DNA of 64,000 nucleotides from Laspinema palackyanum D2a (GCA_025370845.1 JAMXFF010000012.1:90195-154194), one strand, 5' to 3'; positions 28,143-37,704 are shown, counted from the stretch's first letter. The notes: generated from the sequence alone by a model not told the origin. Program-made: numbers and translations.

Positions 28143-29960
28143 TTACGGGTGAGATTGCCAATTTTCGTTATCAATCACACTGGGGCGATCGGCCCGATTG
28201 GGAAACAATTCTCCGAACCCCCGTTCCCGTTGAGTTGGCGTTTCATCGGACCAACTCCACATACTTTCATAGAAAAAGAAAGAGACTCCGGCAAATCCTT
28301 TTTCCCGAACCACTTCTACCTGTTCTTGAATTTGGCTCATGGGAATAGGGCGACCCCGTAACCCACTGAGAATCCCGATTCCCACGGGAATATTGCGTCG
28401 GGCTGCTTGCACTTCGGGGCGGTCTAACTCCTCAATAAACACATTAATATCATTCCGATACAGTTGCAAGACGATTTCTTCCACTAATCCCTTTTGTTCC
28501 CAGGTTGCCCAGTCTGCTAAATAGTATTCATAGGAGAACTGTTGGGGATTGGGAGATAAACTCACGATCGCCTTGGGATTGCGCGCTTTAATTTCTCGGA
28601 ACATCCGTTCTTTAAATGCCGTGATTTTATCGGCCCGCCAGCGTAACCACTCCGGGTCTTTCGGGTCTTTCGGGGGAGAATTGCCGTTATGTTCTTGTTT
28701 GTAGAGGCTGACGGTATAATCATCATAGCCATATTCTGAAGGTAACCCTAAATGGTCATCCAGTTGGATGCCATCTACCTCATAATTGGTGACAATTTCT
28801 AGGAGCAAATCTAGGATAAATTGCTGGACTTCGGGGTGAAAGGGATTCAGCCACACCCGAGGATGTTCTCCTTCCATTGTGACTTCAGTCCCATCACTGC
28901 GTTCCGTCAGCCAGTGGGGATGACGACGGGCTAATTCTGAATCTGCCGGGGCCATAAAGCCAAATTCAAACCAAGGAATCACCCGCAATCCATTTTTTTT
29001 ACCTTCGGCGATCGCCTCTTTGAGCATATCCCGTCCTTGTCCCAAATTGGGGTCATGATCGTGATCAATTGGCGGGACCAACTGCATTGATTTCCCCGTC
29101 ACCCGTTGCGCTACCTGACTCGGATATAAGGTATATCCCCAATTCCAAACTGTGGGATAAACTGTGTTAAAATTAAGGTCAGCCAGTCGTTTCATCCCCC
29201 GTTCCAGATTGCGCTTAGAAAAGAGGACATCACTATCAATATTGGTTAACCACACCCCACGAATTTCTGAATTTGGGATAGGAATAGGCGCAAGGGCAAC
29301 ATAGTCGGAAGACAGAGGAGAAGTACGTCCCATCAGGGCTTGACAGAGGAAAGCCGAGACATCTGCACGAGTGGCAGGACGATCGCTATTTAAACGCCGG
29401 AGATTAGGATAATTAACAATCAGGCGTTTTTCCGTTGCTGCTGCGATCGCATTTCGAGCATAACTCGGAATTTGTCCCGCATCATCAAACATCTCAGTTA
29501 ACAACTTTTGGGGTTCTCCTTGCGGAGAATAATTTAACCCACTCACCAAACTCACCCAAGCCTGAACCCGAGGAATATTTTCCGTAGGATTAAATCGATT
29601 CCCTGGATATCCTGATAAAAATCCTCGTTGATAAGCAGTCCGAATCGCCGGAGTTGCCCAATAACTATTAGGAACATCCGTAAAACCAACCGCATCTCGT
29701 CCCGCTGTCGCATTCGGAAAAGCCACATCCAACATCGTTGCAAATTCCGCCCGCGTCACTGGCGCATTCGGACGAAATGTCCGGTCCTCATACCCATTAA
29801 TAATCCGCCGAGTTTTCAGGGTTTCAATGCAAGATTCCGCCCAATGTCCTTGCACATCGGTAAAAGAAGACTGCGCCCTTGCCGGTAGCGTTGCCAAGGG
29901 GATTAGAGACAGACTCAGCAGGAATACTCGGAGACATTGCCAATTCTGGAAGTTAAACAT
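28143..29960 (-). CDS. S-layer-domain glycoside hydrolase-like protein (GHL10)
   Basis: This 605-residue secreted protein has a signal peptide ending at ARA-QS. Three SLH-type repeats follow (about 33-80 with FTDVQGHWAESCIETL, 95-150 with FTDVPNSYWATPAIR, 155-210). A GHL10 (DUF187) family TIM-barrel domain lies at about 225-580, with GVWLTNIDSDVLFSK, FNTVYPTVWNWGYTLYPS, VIPWFEFGF and YEVDGIQLDDHLGLP. It probably sits in the cell envelope and may cleave polysaccharides or peptidoglycan. The acids in WFEFGF and QLDDH are candidate catalytic residues. The substrate is unknown. Confidence 0.9.
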   Translation of the reverse strand: MFNFQNWQCLRVFLLSLSLIPLATLPARAQSSFTDVQGHWAESCIETLKTRRIINGYEDRTFRPNAPVTRAEFATMLDVAFPNATAGRDAVGFTDVPNSYWATPAIRTAYQRGFLSGYPGNRFNPTENIPRVQAWVSLVSGLNYSPQGEPQKLLTEMFDDAGQIPSYARNAIAAATEKRLIVNYPNLRRLNSDRPATRADVSAFLCQALMGRTSPLSSDYVALAPIPIPNSEIRGVWLTNIDSDVLFSKRNLERGMKRLADLNFNTVYPTVWNWGYTLYPSQVAQRVTGKSMQLVPPIDHDHDPNLGQGRDMLKEAIAEGKKNGLRVIPWFEFGFMAPADSELARRHPHWLTERSDGTEVTMEGEHPRVWLNPFHPEVQQFILDLLLEIVTNYEVDGIQLDDHLGLPSEYGYDDYTVSLYKQEHNGNSPPKDPKDPEWLRWRADKITAFKERMFREIKARNPKAIVSLSPNPQQFSYEYYLADWATWEQKGLVEEIVLQLYRNDINVFIEELDRPEVQAARRNIPVGIGILSGLRGRPIPMSQIQEQVEVVREKGFAGVSFFFYESMWSWSDETPTQRERGFGELFPNRADRPSVIDNENWQSHP

Positions 29961-30102
29961 AGGTATAGCAGTCCTGAACCATCCAAAACAGAGAGATTTC
30001 AGACTAAATGCAACCGGGGAATCCCCTTAAACGATAGTCCTGCCACTATTAGACACCACTTTAGACCCAATTTCGGGATTCACCACATTTATTCTTCCAT
30101 AA

Positions 30103-30164
30103 GTTCGTAGTAACGACTTGCTGTCGTTCTCTTCAATAGTTCGTAGTAACGACCTCAGTCATTC
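30103..30164. repeat. Two copies of the GTAGTAACGAC repeat end
   Basis: GTTCGTAGTAACGAC begins at 30103 and again at 30139, in direct orientation. The same word forms the inverted repeat at 973-1141. These are partial copies. Confidence 0.7.
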
Positions 30165-30213
30165 TTAATTTACCCTTTTATTCTCAAAACTTTCATAAAA
30201 AACATCCTCTCAA

Positions 30214-30310
30214 AACTTACGCAAATGTTGAAAATTCACCTTTAAATGTAGAGGCGATTCTCCAATCGCCTCTACATTTACAAGTTAATATTAAAAAGTG
30301 CGTCAGTCCT
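30214..30310. mobile_element. MITE with ACTTACGCA ends, copy 2
   Basis: Degraded outer ends (ACTTACGCA at 30215-30223; TGCGTCAGTCCT at 30299-30310) enclose a perfect 16-bp inner hairpin (30243-30258 with 30265-30280) that includes TAAATGTAGAGG, as in copy 1 at 25002-25102. The rest of 29961-30586 holds no gene I recognise. Confidence 0.65.
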
Positions 30311-30586
30311 AACCCCGAAAGCAGAGGGCCATTCAAAGGTCCGGTGGAGGTTGGGAAGAGGCATCCCGAGTACAGAAGTTCACCGAAGGGAGTCAGCAGG
30401 CACTGTCCTGATTTAAAATAAACTATTCTATGGGGTTGGCACAGCGGTGAGAAACCGGGGTTCTTCACCGCTGTGCCCATCCGCACCCCAGGAGGCCCAG
30501 AAACTGGTTTTCTGGTCCCGTTGATGGAAGAGTGACCCGGGAGTTCTCGGCGAGATTGGATGATCACCCCTGACACTGTAGGAATC

Positions 30587-32197
30587 ATGACAGGCTACAA
30601 CATTGGACTCGATTTCGGTACGACTAACTCGATCGTCTCCTACATGGGTCCGAATGGAGAACTGGATGCTTTCCAATATGGGGGGCCAGACGGTCATAAA
30701 TATGTCCCTTCCTTTATCGCCTACGATGAGGGATTTGTGGAAATTGGCATGGCGGCGCGCACCACGGCAGCGAATCATCCGGAGGTGGAAAGTTATGGCA
30801 ATTTTAAGATGCGGTTGCCGTTGGCTGATTTTTCCGAGTATTTTGCGGGAAATCGGACGCCGAGTACGGTGACGGCAGATTACCTGCGGGAACTGCTGAT
30901 TTCTGAGGAGAATCCCTATAGTTTTATCAACCAACAAGGGGCGGTCAATGCTTTGGTGGTTTCGGTTCCAGAAATTTGGCAGCGAGATATTTATAATCGA
31001 GGCCGGGAATCGCTCCAAATGTTAATTAAACAGTTAGGATTGCCGCTAATTCATCTAGTGAGTGAACCGGTGGCAGCAGCGGCTTATTATGCTTGGGAAA
31101 TCCAACGCCGCGCTCGACAAGAGGGAGTTGCTCCTTTTAGTGGAAATTTGCTGGTTTGTGATATGGGAGGCGGGACTTTTGATGTGAGTTTGTGCCGGAT
31201 TTATGGGGATAAAAAGGTGGAGGTGCTGTATTTTGATGGAGAAGGCGATCGCGGCTTAGATTCTGCCGGAGTTGCCTTCGATCGCCACTGTGTCCAACTC
31301 GCCTACCAACGCAAGCAGGGTCACCCCTTAGATGAAACCGACCCGGAATTCCTGCGCTTACTCCGAGAGTTTGAAACGGTGAAAATTGGCTCTCATAGCC
31401 GAGGAACGCGCAAACTCATCAACTGTTTAAAAGAACCGGATATTTATGGCGATCGCGATTTATATGTCTTTGCTGGCGGCTACAGCGTCAGCTTCGCCGA
31501 AGTCCTAGAAGCTTTTACTCCCATTTCCGCCGGAATTCACCGGGTGATGAACCGTTTAAAAGCCTGGTTACAGCAAGAGAACCTAGAAATTGACCGACTC
31601 TTTTTAGTCGGCGGATTCTCCCAATTTCTCCTCGTCCAACGCACCATTTCCGAAGCTTTAGCCATCAATGAAGCCGACCCGCGCTTTGACCAAACTTTTA
31701 ATATTACCAATAGTGCTTATGCCATCTCTTACGGAGCCTGTTTAATTGCCAATCAACTCGTAGAACCGACCGAAAAATATGTTCATACCCTGGGAATTGT
31801 GGTAGATACCATTAATCCCCAAGCGGAACGAGAACAGCGATTTATTCCGATTATTAAAGGCGGTTCGGGTTTAGATGAATTGGCGAAACCTCAGTTTGCC
31901 GATATTCCCCCCTTAGTCACTTTTCAAAATGATACCCCCCTGAGTTTAACCCTCTGGGTTGACCCCCAATCTAAGGGCATCAGATTGAAAGAATCGCTAC
32001 CGGATATGGTGAAACTTCCCAGTTATGAATCTCATGATTCATGGCGAGTGGGGATGCGAGTGGATCGGTCTCAAATTGCTTATTTAGTGATAGAAGATAT
32101 CCCCGGAGAAAAACGAATTGAATACGAGCTAGGCAATGCGATCGCCAAAATGTTTCCCGGTTTTGTCTTAATTGATGAGGGGGCACCGGATAATTAA
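30587..32197 (+). CDS. Hsp70/actin-fold ATPase-like protein
   Basis: From the ATG at 30587 (MTGYNIGLDFGTTNS, with AGGA upstream) the protein has 536 residues. It has the Hsp70 ATPase signature set: phosphate-1 GLDFGTTNS, SEPVAAAAYYA, phosphate-2 CDMGGGTFDVSL and LVGGFSQF. The C-terminal 110 residues do not look like the normal Hsp70 substrate-binding domain. It is therefore a divergent cytoplasmic Hsp70-like ATPase, not DnaK. It stands alone on the plus strand. No DnaJ or GrpE gene is nearby, and the substrate is unknown. Confidence 0.85.
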   Translation: MTGYNIGLDFGTTNSIVSYMGPNGELDAFQYGGPDGHKYVPSFIAYDEGFVEIGMAARTTAANHPEVESYGNFKMRLPLADFSEYFAGNRTPSTVTADYLRELLISEENPYSFINQQGAVNALVVSVPEIWQRDIYNRGRESLQMLIKQLGLPLIHLVSEPVAAAAYYAWEIQRRARQEGVAPFSGNLLVCDMGGGTFDVSLCRIYGDKKVEVLYFDGEGDRGLDSAGVAFDRHCVQLAYQRKQGHPLDETDPEFLRLLREFETVKIGSHSRGTRKLINCLKEPDIYGDRDLYVFAGGYSVSFAEVLEAFTPISAGIHRVMNRLKAWLQQENLEIDRLFLVGGFSQFLLVQRTISEALAINEADPRFDQTFNITNSAYAISYGACLIANQLVEPTEKYVHTLGIVVDTINPQAEREQRFIPIIKGGSGLDELAKPQFADIPPLVTFQNDTPLSLTLWVDPQSKGIRLKESLPDMVKLPSYESHDSWRVGMRVDRSQIAYLVIEDIPGEKRIEYELGNAIAKMFPGFVLIDEGAPDN

Positions 32198-32274
32198 AAA
32201 GGTGACCTAATTCCCTTTCCCTTACAAGAATATGTTTTTAGGCTCATGGTAATTCACCTCACATCTAAGTACAC

Positions 32275-32589
32275 CTCCGGTCCCCTCCCCTTGGCAAGGG
32301 GAGGGTTAGGGTGGGGTCCCTCTTCGCCGATTCCCTACGGGATAGCTCCGCTTACCGCCACCTCACGCACTCTTGGAGGCGATCACACCTTTATGGAGTC
32401 TGGGGAAACCTCTTTCCTCGTGACGTGCGATCGCTACGGCAGAAGAACCCCACCCTAACCCTCCCCTTGGCAAGGGGAGGGGACCGGAAGTGCACTTAAA
32501 TGTGGATGAGATCGCTACGGCAGAAGAACCCCACCCTAACCCTCCCCTTGCCAAGGGGAGGGGACCGGAAGTGCACTTAAATGTGGAAA
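32275..32589. repeat. Repeat block with CTCCCCTTGGCAAGGGGAG palindrome and 81-bp tandem duplication
   Basis: The palindrome, within CCCACCCTAACC/GGTTAGGGTGGGG flanks, occurs three times here (about 32280, 32460 and 32540). A fourth copy lies at about 43606-43646. The last two copies here are part of an 81-bp direct duplication: 32431-32511 is repeated from 32512. This sits directly before the nuiA start. Confidence 0.75.
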
Positions 32590-32636
32590 TGTTCCTCTTA
32601 TTAAGTTCAATAAATTCCCTTAAAAACAACCAAGTT

Positions 32637-33026
32637 ATGACCCAAGCAATAACCGAAGAACTCGCACAACTAACCCAAGATTTACTCTGGATGAGTGAAG
32701 CAGATTATCCCTGGGAAGTTGTTTCTTATGATTGTTCTAATATCACCCCCGAGCAACTCTTAGAACAGAGTAATCTTCCCTCAGATACCCCCGTTGAAAC
32801 CGTGACAATCGCTCGCTTCTTTGCCCCCGTACTCCGGGAACAATCCTGGCATAACGAAGAGGAACGAGCAACCCGAACCCGTTATCAAGAGTTATTTAAT
32901 TTCCTGAATGAGCAATTGAATGACTTAATTGTTTATCGCCTAGGAGAGGTTGAAATTGATGTTTATGTGTTGGGAACTGTTGAAGATAAAACCGTAGGAA
33001 TCAAGACAACCCTGGTAGAAACCTAA
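32637..33026 (+). CDS. nuiA: Nuclease A inhibitor (NuiA-like)
   Basis: The ATG at 32637 gives a 129-residue acidic protein matching NuiA of Anabaena in length and pattern: LLWMSEADYPWEVVSYD near the start, TVETVTIARFFAP in the middle and VYRLGEVEIDVYVLGTV with the final VET. It binds and blocks the sugar-non-specific nuclease NucA. The nuclease gene is convergent and only 185 bases away. A longer frame starting at 32490 runs through repeat DNA and is not likely to be used. Confidence 0.85.
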   Translation: MTQAITEELAQLTQDLLWMSEADYPWEVVSYDCSNITPEQLLEQSNLPSDTPVETVTIARFFAPVLREQSWHNEEERATRTRYQELFNFLNEQLNDLIVYRLGEVEIDVYVLGTVEDKTVGIKTTLVET

Positions 33027-33055
33027 CCCCATCAGGACAAGGCACTGCCTTGTAC

Positions 33056-33124
33056 TTTGTCATTTGTCCCTTGTCCCTTGTCCTTTGGGGTTTGTCCTTT
33101 GTCCTTTGTCCTTTGTCCTTTTCT
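33056..33124. repeat. Heptanucleotide tandem repeat (TTTGTCC)
   Basis: About nine imperfect copies of the 7-base unit TTTGTCC/CTTGTCC lie after the nuiA stop. Short tandem repeats of this kind are common in filamentous cyanobacteria. Confidence 0.8.
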
Positions 33125-33130
33125 AATCAT

Positions 33131-33211
33131 TAGACCTCTTGCAAAATTCTTTAAAGCCCCCCTTCTTAAGGGGGGTTGGGGGGATCAATCCTTTTTTTTG
33201 CAAGAGGTCTA
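33131..33211. mobile_element. MITE with TAGACCTCTTGCAAAA ends
   Basis: A perfect 16-bp terminal inverted repeat joins 33131-33146 and 33196-33211. A CCCCCCTTCTTAAGGGGGG palindrome lies inside. The right end touches the stop codon of the nuclease gene at 33212, so it may also end that transcript. Confidence 0.75.
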
Positions 33212-34045
33212 TTAAAGATTGTCTACCCGACTCTCGATCGCCTCTTGAATTCTTCCCGGCAGATTAGATAGGAAATCATATCCGGTTGCAGCTTCCAACA
33301 CATCGATAGAAACTCGATAATCTCGCCATGCCGTATTTGCCACCCGTTGCGTATTCGGCATTCGGACAGCGATCGCCCGCGTATCTGCCGTAATGTCCCT
33401 CAATCCACTCCCTGGGCGATCGATGACTACGATAATTTTCCAAGTATAGCGCGGCACCGTAACTCGACCATTGGCGATCGCCTTGCTTCGCCCTTCCGGT
33501 CCCGCAATAATATATAACTCCTTCCCCTCTTCCACCAACTTGCGGGAATATTGTTCTAATTCGTTCCACACCTCCCGATTATTCGCCGCCGATTGGGGAA
33601 TCATATTGGTCATTACAAATGTCGAGGAATTGTCCTCATAAGAAGCAGTGCGATCGCCCGAAGGCACCAGATGCCCGCGATCATATCCACTCCCCCGATA
33701 ATCCGTCGGTCTCACCGCATAAAACCCTTCCGGCAACGATTCATCCGGTCTAAAATCATCTTGGCGGTCCGCACTCCCCAACCAGGATGAATTCAACTGC
33801 CAACTCGCCCAATTTGCTGTACCCAGACTACGATTATAGGACAACACATATTGCGGCTTTTCCATCAAATAATTATCCGCATTCCCTGGATCCCAAGTTG
33901 CATTACTCGGATTCCCCAGCAGCAGATGAGCCTCCAGACCCGTCGGCGGTCCGAACAACAACGGACAACCCGCCAAAATGACCGCCACACAAAAGGCGAT
34001 CGCTGCCAAAAAAACCTGCCGAAATCCGGAATTACGATTAGACAT
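33212..34045 (-). CDS. nucA: Lipoprotein DNA/RNA non-specific endonuclease (NucA-like)
   Basis: From the ATG at 34045 the protein has 277 residues. A lipoprotein signal (VFLAAIAFCVAVILAGC) has the lipobox LAGC and C27 as the lipid-attachment site. The betabetaalpha-metal nuclease domain follows, with the DRGH motif (122-125, GYDRGHLVPSGDR) and the Mg-binding Asn in PQSAANNREVWNELE. It is an envelope-located or exported nuclease that degrades DNA and RNA, with NuiA as its cognate inhibitor. A longer start at 34072 is possible but would lie before the signal peptide. Confidence 0.9.
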   Translation of the reverse strand: MSNRNSGFRQVFLAAIAFCVAVILAGCPLLFGPPTGLEAHLLLGNPSNATWDPGNADNYLMEKPQYVLSYNRSLGTANWASWQLNSSWLGSADRQDDFRPDESLPEGFYAVRPTDYRGSGYDRGHLVPSGDRTASYEDNSSTFVMTNMIPQSAANNREVWNELEQYSRKLVEEGKELYIIAGPEGRSKAIANGRVTVPRYTWKIIVVIDRPGSGLRDITADTRAIAVRMPNTQRVANTAWRDYRVSIDVLEAATGYDFLSNLPGRIQEAIESRVDNL

Positions 34046-34221
34046 CCCATCAACCCCCAAACAGATCTCCACCCATTTTACGCCCCTCCCCCTTCATCTC
34101 CACCCCATCCCTCCGTGAAAATCTGTGAAATCCGGGGTTACTTCCCTCCCAAGAAGTAGCCACCTACACAAAAATAAAGTTATGCTATAAATTATTGAGA
34201 AATGTTAAGAAAATAAGCCCC

Positions 34222-35658
34222 ATGCTAACTTCCCCGACGAATGGAGCCAAAATCAAAACCTTAATAAAAGAGAAACTCTTATTTGGGAACGAGCCTACTC
34301 CTGAATTAGTTGCCATTTTGCTCGTGTACTTCGTGCAAGGCATCTTAGGATTAGCGCGCTTAGCCGTGAGTTTCTTCCTAAAAGACGAACTTGGGCTAGG
34401 TCCTGCGGAAGTTTCAGCCTTAATGGGGATTGCTGCCTTACCCTGGATTGTCAAACCCCTCTTTGGATTTATGTCCGATGGGTTACCCATTTTCGGGTAT
34501 CGCCGACGACCCTATCTCATTCTGTCGGGGATATTTGGCGCAGTCGCCTGGATTGGCATGGCAACCGTTGTCAACACGGGATGGCAAGCGACTGCCTTAA
34601 TGTTACTCAGTTCTCTGTCTGTTGCTGTCAGCGACGTGATTGTAGATTCCCTCGTCGTCGAACGTGCCAGAAACGAGTCCCTAAGTAATGCGGGTTCCCT
34701 GCAATCCTTGTGTTGGGGCTCCTCGGCACTCGGAGGATTGATTACCGCCTATTTAAGCGGTTCCCTGCTGGAACATTTCAGCACCCAAACGGTGTTTTTA
34801 ATGACGGCAACCTTTCCTCCCATCGTCTCCGCCGTCGCCTGGTTGATTGCCGAGGAAAGAGTGGGGGAGGATGCGACTGGGTTGGTGCAAGTCAAAGAAC
34901 AAGTGATTCAACTCAAACGGGCGATCGGGCAAAAAGCGATTTGGTTACCCACTGCGTTTCTGTTTATCTGGCAGGCAACGCCATCGAGTGATTCCGCCTT
35001 CTTTTACTTCACCACCAACGAACTGGGATTTCACCCCGAATTTTTAGGGAAAGTGCGACTGGTTACCAGTCTGGCATCCCTGGTGGGGATTTGGCTATTC
35101 CAACGCTTTTTTAAAACCATTCCCTTTCGCACAATCTTCCGATGGTCCACCCTGCTTTCTGCGGTGTTAGGGATGACAACCTTGTTACTGGTGACCCATA
35201 CCAACCGGGCGATCGGCATCGATGACCATTGGTTTAGCATCGGCGATAGCTTGATTCTCACCGTCATGGGACAAATCGCCTATATGCCAGTCCTAGTCCT
35301 AGCTGCCAGACTTTGCCCCCCAGGAGTTGAAGCCACCTTATTCGCCCTGCTGATGTCCGTTACCAACCTAGCGGGATTGCTGTCATACGAAGAAGGTGCA
35401 TTGCTGATGCATCTGTTGGGAGTGACAGAAACCAACTTTGACAAACTCTGGCTGTTAGTGGTAATTACCAACCTCACCACCCTATTACCGTTAATCTTCA
35501 TCAAATGGCTACCCGACGGTGATGCCGGAGACAATCCCTATGCCTCATCGGAAGACAATCGGCGGTATGACGATATGCCGAGATTAAGTCCGGATCATGC
35601 AGGGGCGATCGAACCCTTACAACCGGAACAAGTCCCAGAATTAGAACCCTCTGCTTAA
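34222..35658 (+). CDS. BT1-type folate/biopterin transporter
   Basis: The ATG at 34222 yields about 478 residues with twelve membrane segments of the BT1/FBT family (MFS superfamily). Blocks seen are YFVQGILGLARLAVSFFLKDELGLGPAEVSAL, the cytoplasmic loop FGYRRRPYLILSG and DVIVDSLVVERAR. Plant and cyanobacterial members carry folate at the plasma or plastid membrane. The C-terminal tail (about 40 residues) is hydrophilic. An alternative TTG start lies at 34195. No operon partner is evident. Confidence 0.85.
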   Translation: MLTSPTNGAKIKTLIKEKLLFGNEPTPELVAILLVYFVQGILGLARLAVSFFLKDELGLGPAEVSALMGIAALPWIVKPLFGFMSDGLPIFGYRRRPYLILSGIFGAVAWIGMATVVNTGWQATALMLLSSLSVAVSDVIVDSLVVERARNESLSNAGSLQSLCWGSSALGGLITAYLSGSLLEHFSTQTVFLMTATFPPIVSAVAWLIAEERVGEDATGLVQVKEQVIQLKRAIGQKAIWLPTAFLFIWQATPSSDSAFFYFTTNELGFHPEFLGKVRLVTSLASLVGIWLFQRFFKTIPFRTIFRWSTLLSAVLGMTTLLLVTHTNRAIGIDDHWFSIGDSLILTVMGQIAYMPVLVLAARLCPPGVEATLFALLMSVTNLAGLLSYEEGALLMHLLGVTETNFDKLWLLVVITNLTTLLPLIFIKWLPDGDAGDNPYASSEDNRRYDDMPRLSPDHAGAIEPLQPEQVPELEPSA

Positions 35659-35671
35659 TTCGTTAAGTAGC

Positions 35672-35977
35672 ACAGACCGGCGGGGGTCCGGCGGGGGTTC
35701 AAACCCCCGCCTAATAGCTAAAGTCGGTTAAAACCGACTGCGAAAATGAACAAGATTAAGGGAGATTTATTAGGGAAATTAGATTTTTTGTGGATTACAG
35801 TCCGATATGGTATCCTTGAAAATAACCTAAAAAAACATCTTTTTCTTATTAAATTTATTAACCCTTCTTCAAAACTCTCCTATTATTCTTTTGAACTTAA
35901 ACCGCCAACCTTTTCTTCAGTCGGATTCATCCGAATTTAGCTATTAGGCGGGGGTTTGAACCCCCGCCGGTCTGTGG
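35672..35977. repeat. Dispersed inverted repeat, copy C
   Basis: The ends CACAGACCGGCGGGGG and CCCCCGCCGGTCTGTG are complementary. Next come CTAATAGCTAAAGTCGG and its mirror AATTTAGCTATTAGG. The AT-rich centre (about 35746-35930) is longer than in copies A and B. It fills the gap between the transporter and the carotenoid oxygenase. Confidence 0.75.
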
Positions 35978-36038
35978 TACTAACCCAAATTAAACTCGGC
36001 TACCTAACCCAAATTTAACCTTATAACCTCTCAAACTC

Positions 36039-37535
36039 ATGCAACTCCAAAACCGTCAACCCCAAAACATCTCCTCCAACAAATCCTATAGTCGCCAAGA
36101 CTGGCAAAAAGGCTACGAATCCCAACCTAGGGAATTTGACTACTGGATTGAAGACATCGAAGGAGAAATCCCCCCCGAACTCCAAGGAACCTTCTTTAAA
36201 AACGGTCCTGGACTCCTCGATATTAATGGCGAATCCATCCATCACCCCTTCGATGGCGATGGCATGATTTCCAAAATTGCCATCAACCAAGGACGCGCCC
36301 ACTTTAGCAACCGCTTCGTCCAAACCGAAGGCTACCTCGCCGAAAAAAAAGCCGGTAAAATCCTCTATCGCGGCGTCTTTGGCACCCAAAAACCCGGGGG
36401 ATGGTTAGCCAATATCTTTAACTTCAACATTAAAAATATTGCCAATACCAACGTCATTTATTGGGGAAACAAACTCCTCGCCTTGTGGGAAGCCGCCCAA
36501 CCCCATCGCCTCGACCCTCATACCCTAGAAACCCTAGGATTAGACACAATTCAAGGCACATTAAACCCGGGAGATGCCTTCGCCGCTCATCCCCGCATTG
36601 ACCCCCATTCTCAACAAGATGGCGGTGCACCTTGCCTCGTCAACTTTGCCGTTAAACCCGGACCCTCCAGCACCATCACCATTTATGAACTCAACCCCAC
36701 CGGGGAAGTGGTGCGACAACATTCCCACATCATTCCTGGGTTTGCCTTCCTCCATGACATGGCAATCACCCCCAATTACTGTATCTTTTTCCAAAATCCC
36801 GTCCGGTTTAATCCCCTACCTTTTTTACTGGGATGGCGCAGTCCCGGGCAATGTATTGACTTTAATCCCCATGAAAAAACCCAAATTATTTTAATTCCTC
36901 GGGATGGGAAATCAGCAGTCAAAATCATCGAAACCGAACCTTGCTTTGTCTTCCATCACGCCAATGCTTGGGAAGAAAATGGGGATATTTTGATTGATTC
37001 GGTCTGTTATGACTCCTTCCCCTCCGTTGACCCCGATGGAGATTTTCGTGAAGTTGATTTTGATACCGTTCCTGCCGGTCAGTTGTGGCGATTTCAGGTG
37101 AATTTAGAAACCGAAACCGTGCAGCATCAGGTCATAGAAACCCGCTGCTGTGAGTTTCCTTGCCTGCATCCAGAGCAAGTAGGCCGACCCTATCGTTACT
37201 TGTATATCGGCACCGCCCATGCAACCGAGGGAAATGCCCCCTTGCAGGCAGTGTTAAAGCTAGACTTCCAAACCCAAACCCAACAGATTTGGAGTGCCGC
37301 CCCTCGTGGATTTACTGGGGAACCCGTGTTCGTTCCGCGTCCTGGGGGAACCCGGGAAGATGACGGATGGTTGCTGGTGCTCATCTATGATGCGGCACAC
37401 CATCGGTCCGATTTGGTGATATTAGATGCGGAAGATTTGACCCGAGGACCGACTGCCCGATTGCACCTGAAACATCATGTTCCTTATGGATTGCATGGCA
37501 GTTTTACCCCTGAATGGTTCGGTCCAAAGGGATAA
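36039..37535 (+). CDS. Carotenoid cleavage oxygenase
   Basis: This 498-residue non-haem iron oxygenase belongs to the CCD/RPE65 family. The four iron-binding histidines can be placed in AAHPRIDPH, AFLHDMAI, FVFHHANAWEE and PYGLHGSFTPEW. The propeller starts with GTFFKNGPGLLDINGE and HPFDGDGMI. It cleaves a carotenoid or apocarotenoid with O2; the exact substrate (the ACO/Diox1 type is likely) cannot be read from the sequence. It is a cytoplasmic or membrane-peripheral single-gene unit. Confidence 0.9.
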   Translation: MQLQNRQPQNISSNKSYSRQDWQKGYESQPREFDYWIEDIEGEIPPELQGTFFKNGPGLLDINGESIHHPFDGDGMISKIAINQGRAHFSNRFVQTEGYLAEKKAGKILYRGVFGTQKPGGWLANIFNFNIKNIANTNVIYWGNKLLALWEAAQPHRLDPHTLETLGLDTIQGTLNPGDAFAAHPRIDPHSQQDGGAPCLVNFAVKPGPSSTITIYELNPTGEVVRQHSHIIPGFAFLHDMAITPNYCIFFQNPVRFNPLPFLLGWRSPGQCIDFNPHEKTQIILIPRDGKSAVKIIETEPCFVFHHANAWEENGDILIDSVCYDSFPSVDPDGDFREVDFDTVPAGQLWRFQVNLETETVQHQVIETRCCEFPCLHPEQVGRPYRYLYIGTAHATEGNAPLQAVLKLDFQTQTQQIWSAAPRGFTGEPVFVPRPGGTREDDGWLLVLIYDAAHHRSDLVILDAEDLTRGPTARLHLKHHVPYGLHGSFTPEWFGPKG

Positions 37536-37617
37536 ATTTATTCCCTTTGGAGGGGATGAAATCTGCCGATAGATGGATTTAGGCTGAGGGGAAGACGACT
37601 TACAACTAAGGCAGCTT

Positions 37618-37674
37618 AAATTAGGAGCGAATACGGGTGAGCCATGCATCGCCTAGAGTATTCGCTCCTAATTT
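37618..37674. repeat. 17-bp inverted repeat
   Basis: AAATTAGGAGCGAATAC (37618-37634) pairs exactly with 37658-37674 over a 23-base loop. It is a hairpin between the oxygenase stop and the DUF2231 gene. It could end the upstream transcript or be a small mobile repeat. Confidence 0.6.
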
Positions 37675-37704
37675 GTTAAAAATTGACAGTTAACAAAAGA
37701 GATT

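Noticed and set aside
32246..32499. Plus-strand frames over the repeat block
   Set aside because: They translate the CTCCCCTTGGCAAGGGGAG repeat and its flanks.
36021..36389. Minus-strand frame opposite the carotenoid oxygenase
   Set aside because: It is antisense shadow of a strong gene with four iron-binding histidines.
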